Origin: Owenia fusiformis
Taxonomy: Eukaryota > Annelida > Polychaeta > Sabellida > Oweniidae
Assembly (NCBI GenBank): GCA_903813345.2
Contig: CAIIXF020000247.1
Span: forward strand, 36,001-100,000
Direction of reading: 5' to 3'
DNA: 64,000 nucleotides
This document shows, one piece after another, positions 63,775-64,000 of the stretch. The position numbers and the translations under genes were made by a program. How positions within the stretch are numbered: the first letter of the stretch is position 1; every line of letters begins with the position of its first letter. The notes below the pieces were generated by a model. It was given only the letters and a program-made list of their open reading frames with translations, was not told the DNA's origin and searched no databases.

Positions 63775-64000
63775 CTGGAATACAAATATTACGTTTTTTC
63801 ATACTGCAACGACTTTTGATATGTTTTGTCAGTAAAATTTCTATATGACTAAACAAGGATTTTATGCACTTGCATTTGGATAAATATTTTTAGTTTGATC
63901 TTCATCTTATCTTATATTTAAGATGATAGAGAACATATTGGTTTGTAATTACAAATGTTGCTTGCAATGTTGTCACCCTCTGTATCTCTAATTCTATTAT

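Overview
The window is a piece of an animal nuclear genome: AT-rich, intron-dense, with canonical GT-AG splice sites and many small non-coding repeats. Nearly all of it is one giant gene read on the minus strand, a homologue of nesprin-1 (SYNE1; MSP-300 and ANC-1 in fly and worm), an actin-binding, spectrin-repeat protein of the nuclear envelope. Identity rests on the end of CH1, a complete CH2, and early spectrin-repeat segments that follow the vertebrate nesprin-1 N-terminus segment by segment (for example VSVEIRSVQTMLEEV and KQQLLLINRRWKDLF). Frequent TACATGTA words and the repeat types suggest a marine invertebrate, perhaps a lophotrochozoan; the species cannot be named from this sequence.

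Layout in transcription order, high to low coordinates. 63774-61019: end of CH1, a possible serine-rich cassette exon, and CH2. 60819-58011: two acidic micro-exons (21 and 15 nt) and a 48-codon coiled exon. 56730-56329: an exon with a good start context and an upstream in-frame stop, read as an alternative first exon for an isoform without CH domains. 54155-41782: N-terminal spectrin repeats in exons of irregular size, including one 428-codon exon. 41666-9577: a regular array in which three exon modules of about 109, 49-51 and 55 codons (together two spectrin repeats) recur about 20 times, with strict alternation of two subtypes over much of it. 9340-5950: four more coiled exons. 4221-1957: a 754-codon disordered open reading frame with repeated TQT-type motifs, a stop and poly(A) signals. 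It is either an alternative 3' end of the same gene or a separate small gene; its phase does not join cleanly to the last spectrin exon. 1956-1: no supported gene.

I assigned 88 main-chain exons by matching every acceptor, donor and reading phase; all junctions from 63774 to 5950 are phase-compatible and give about 7,020 codons. The first CH1 exons and the KASH membrane anchor lie outside the window. The CH pair would bind F-actin, and the spectrin rod would act as a long spacer towards the KASH end at the outer nuclear membrane.

Introns carry three mobile-element types (a TTAA-flanked fold-back element, TA-flanked elements with CAGTAAAACC-type ends, and a 324-bp inverted-repeat element), minisatellites, two tandem duplications that copied an exon 3' end with its donor, and a dispersed two-block element of about 30 bp that nearly always lies within 60 nt of an exon. 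Introns not listed separately (about 100-550 nt) showed nothing beyond splice signals and those elements. I saw no tRNA, rRNA, CRISPR or plus-strand gene.
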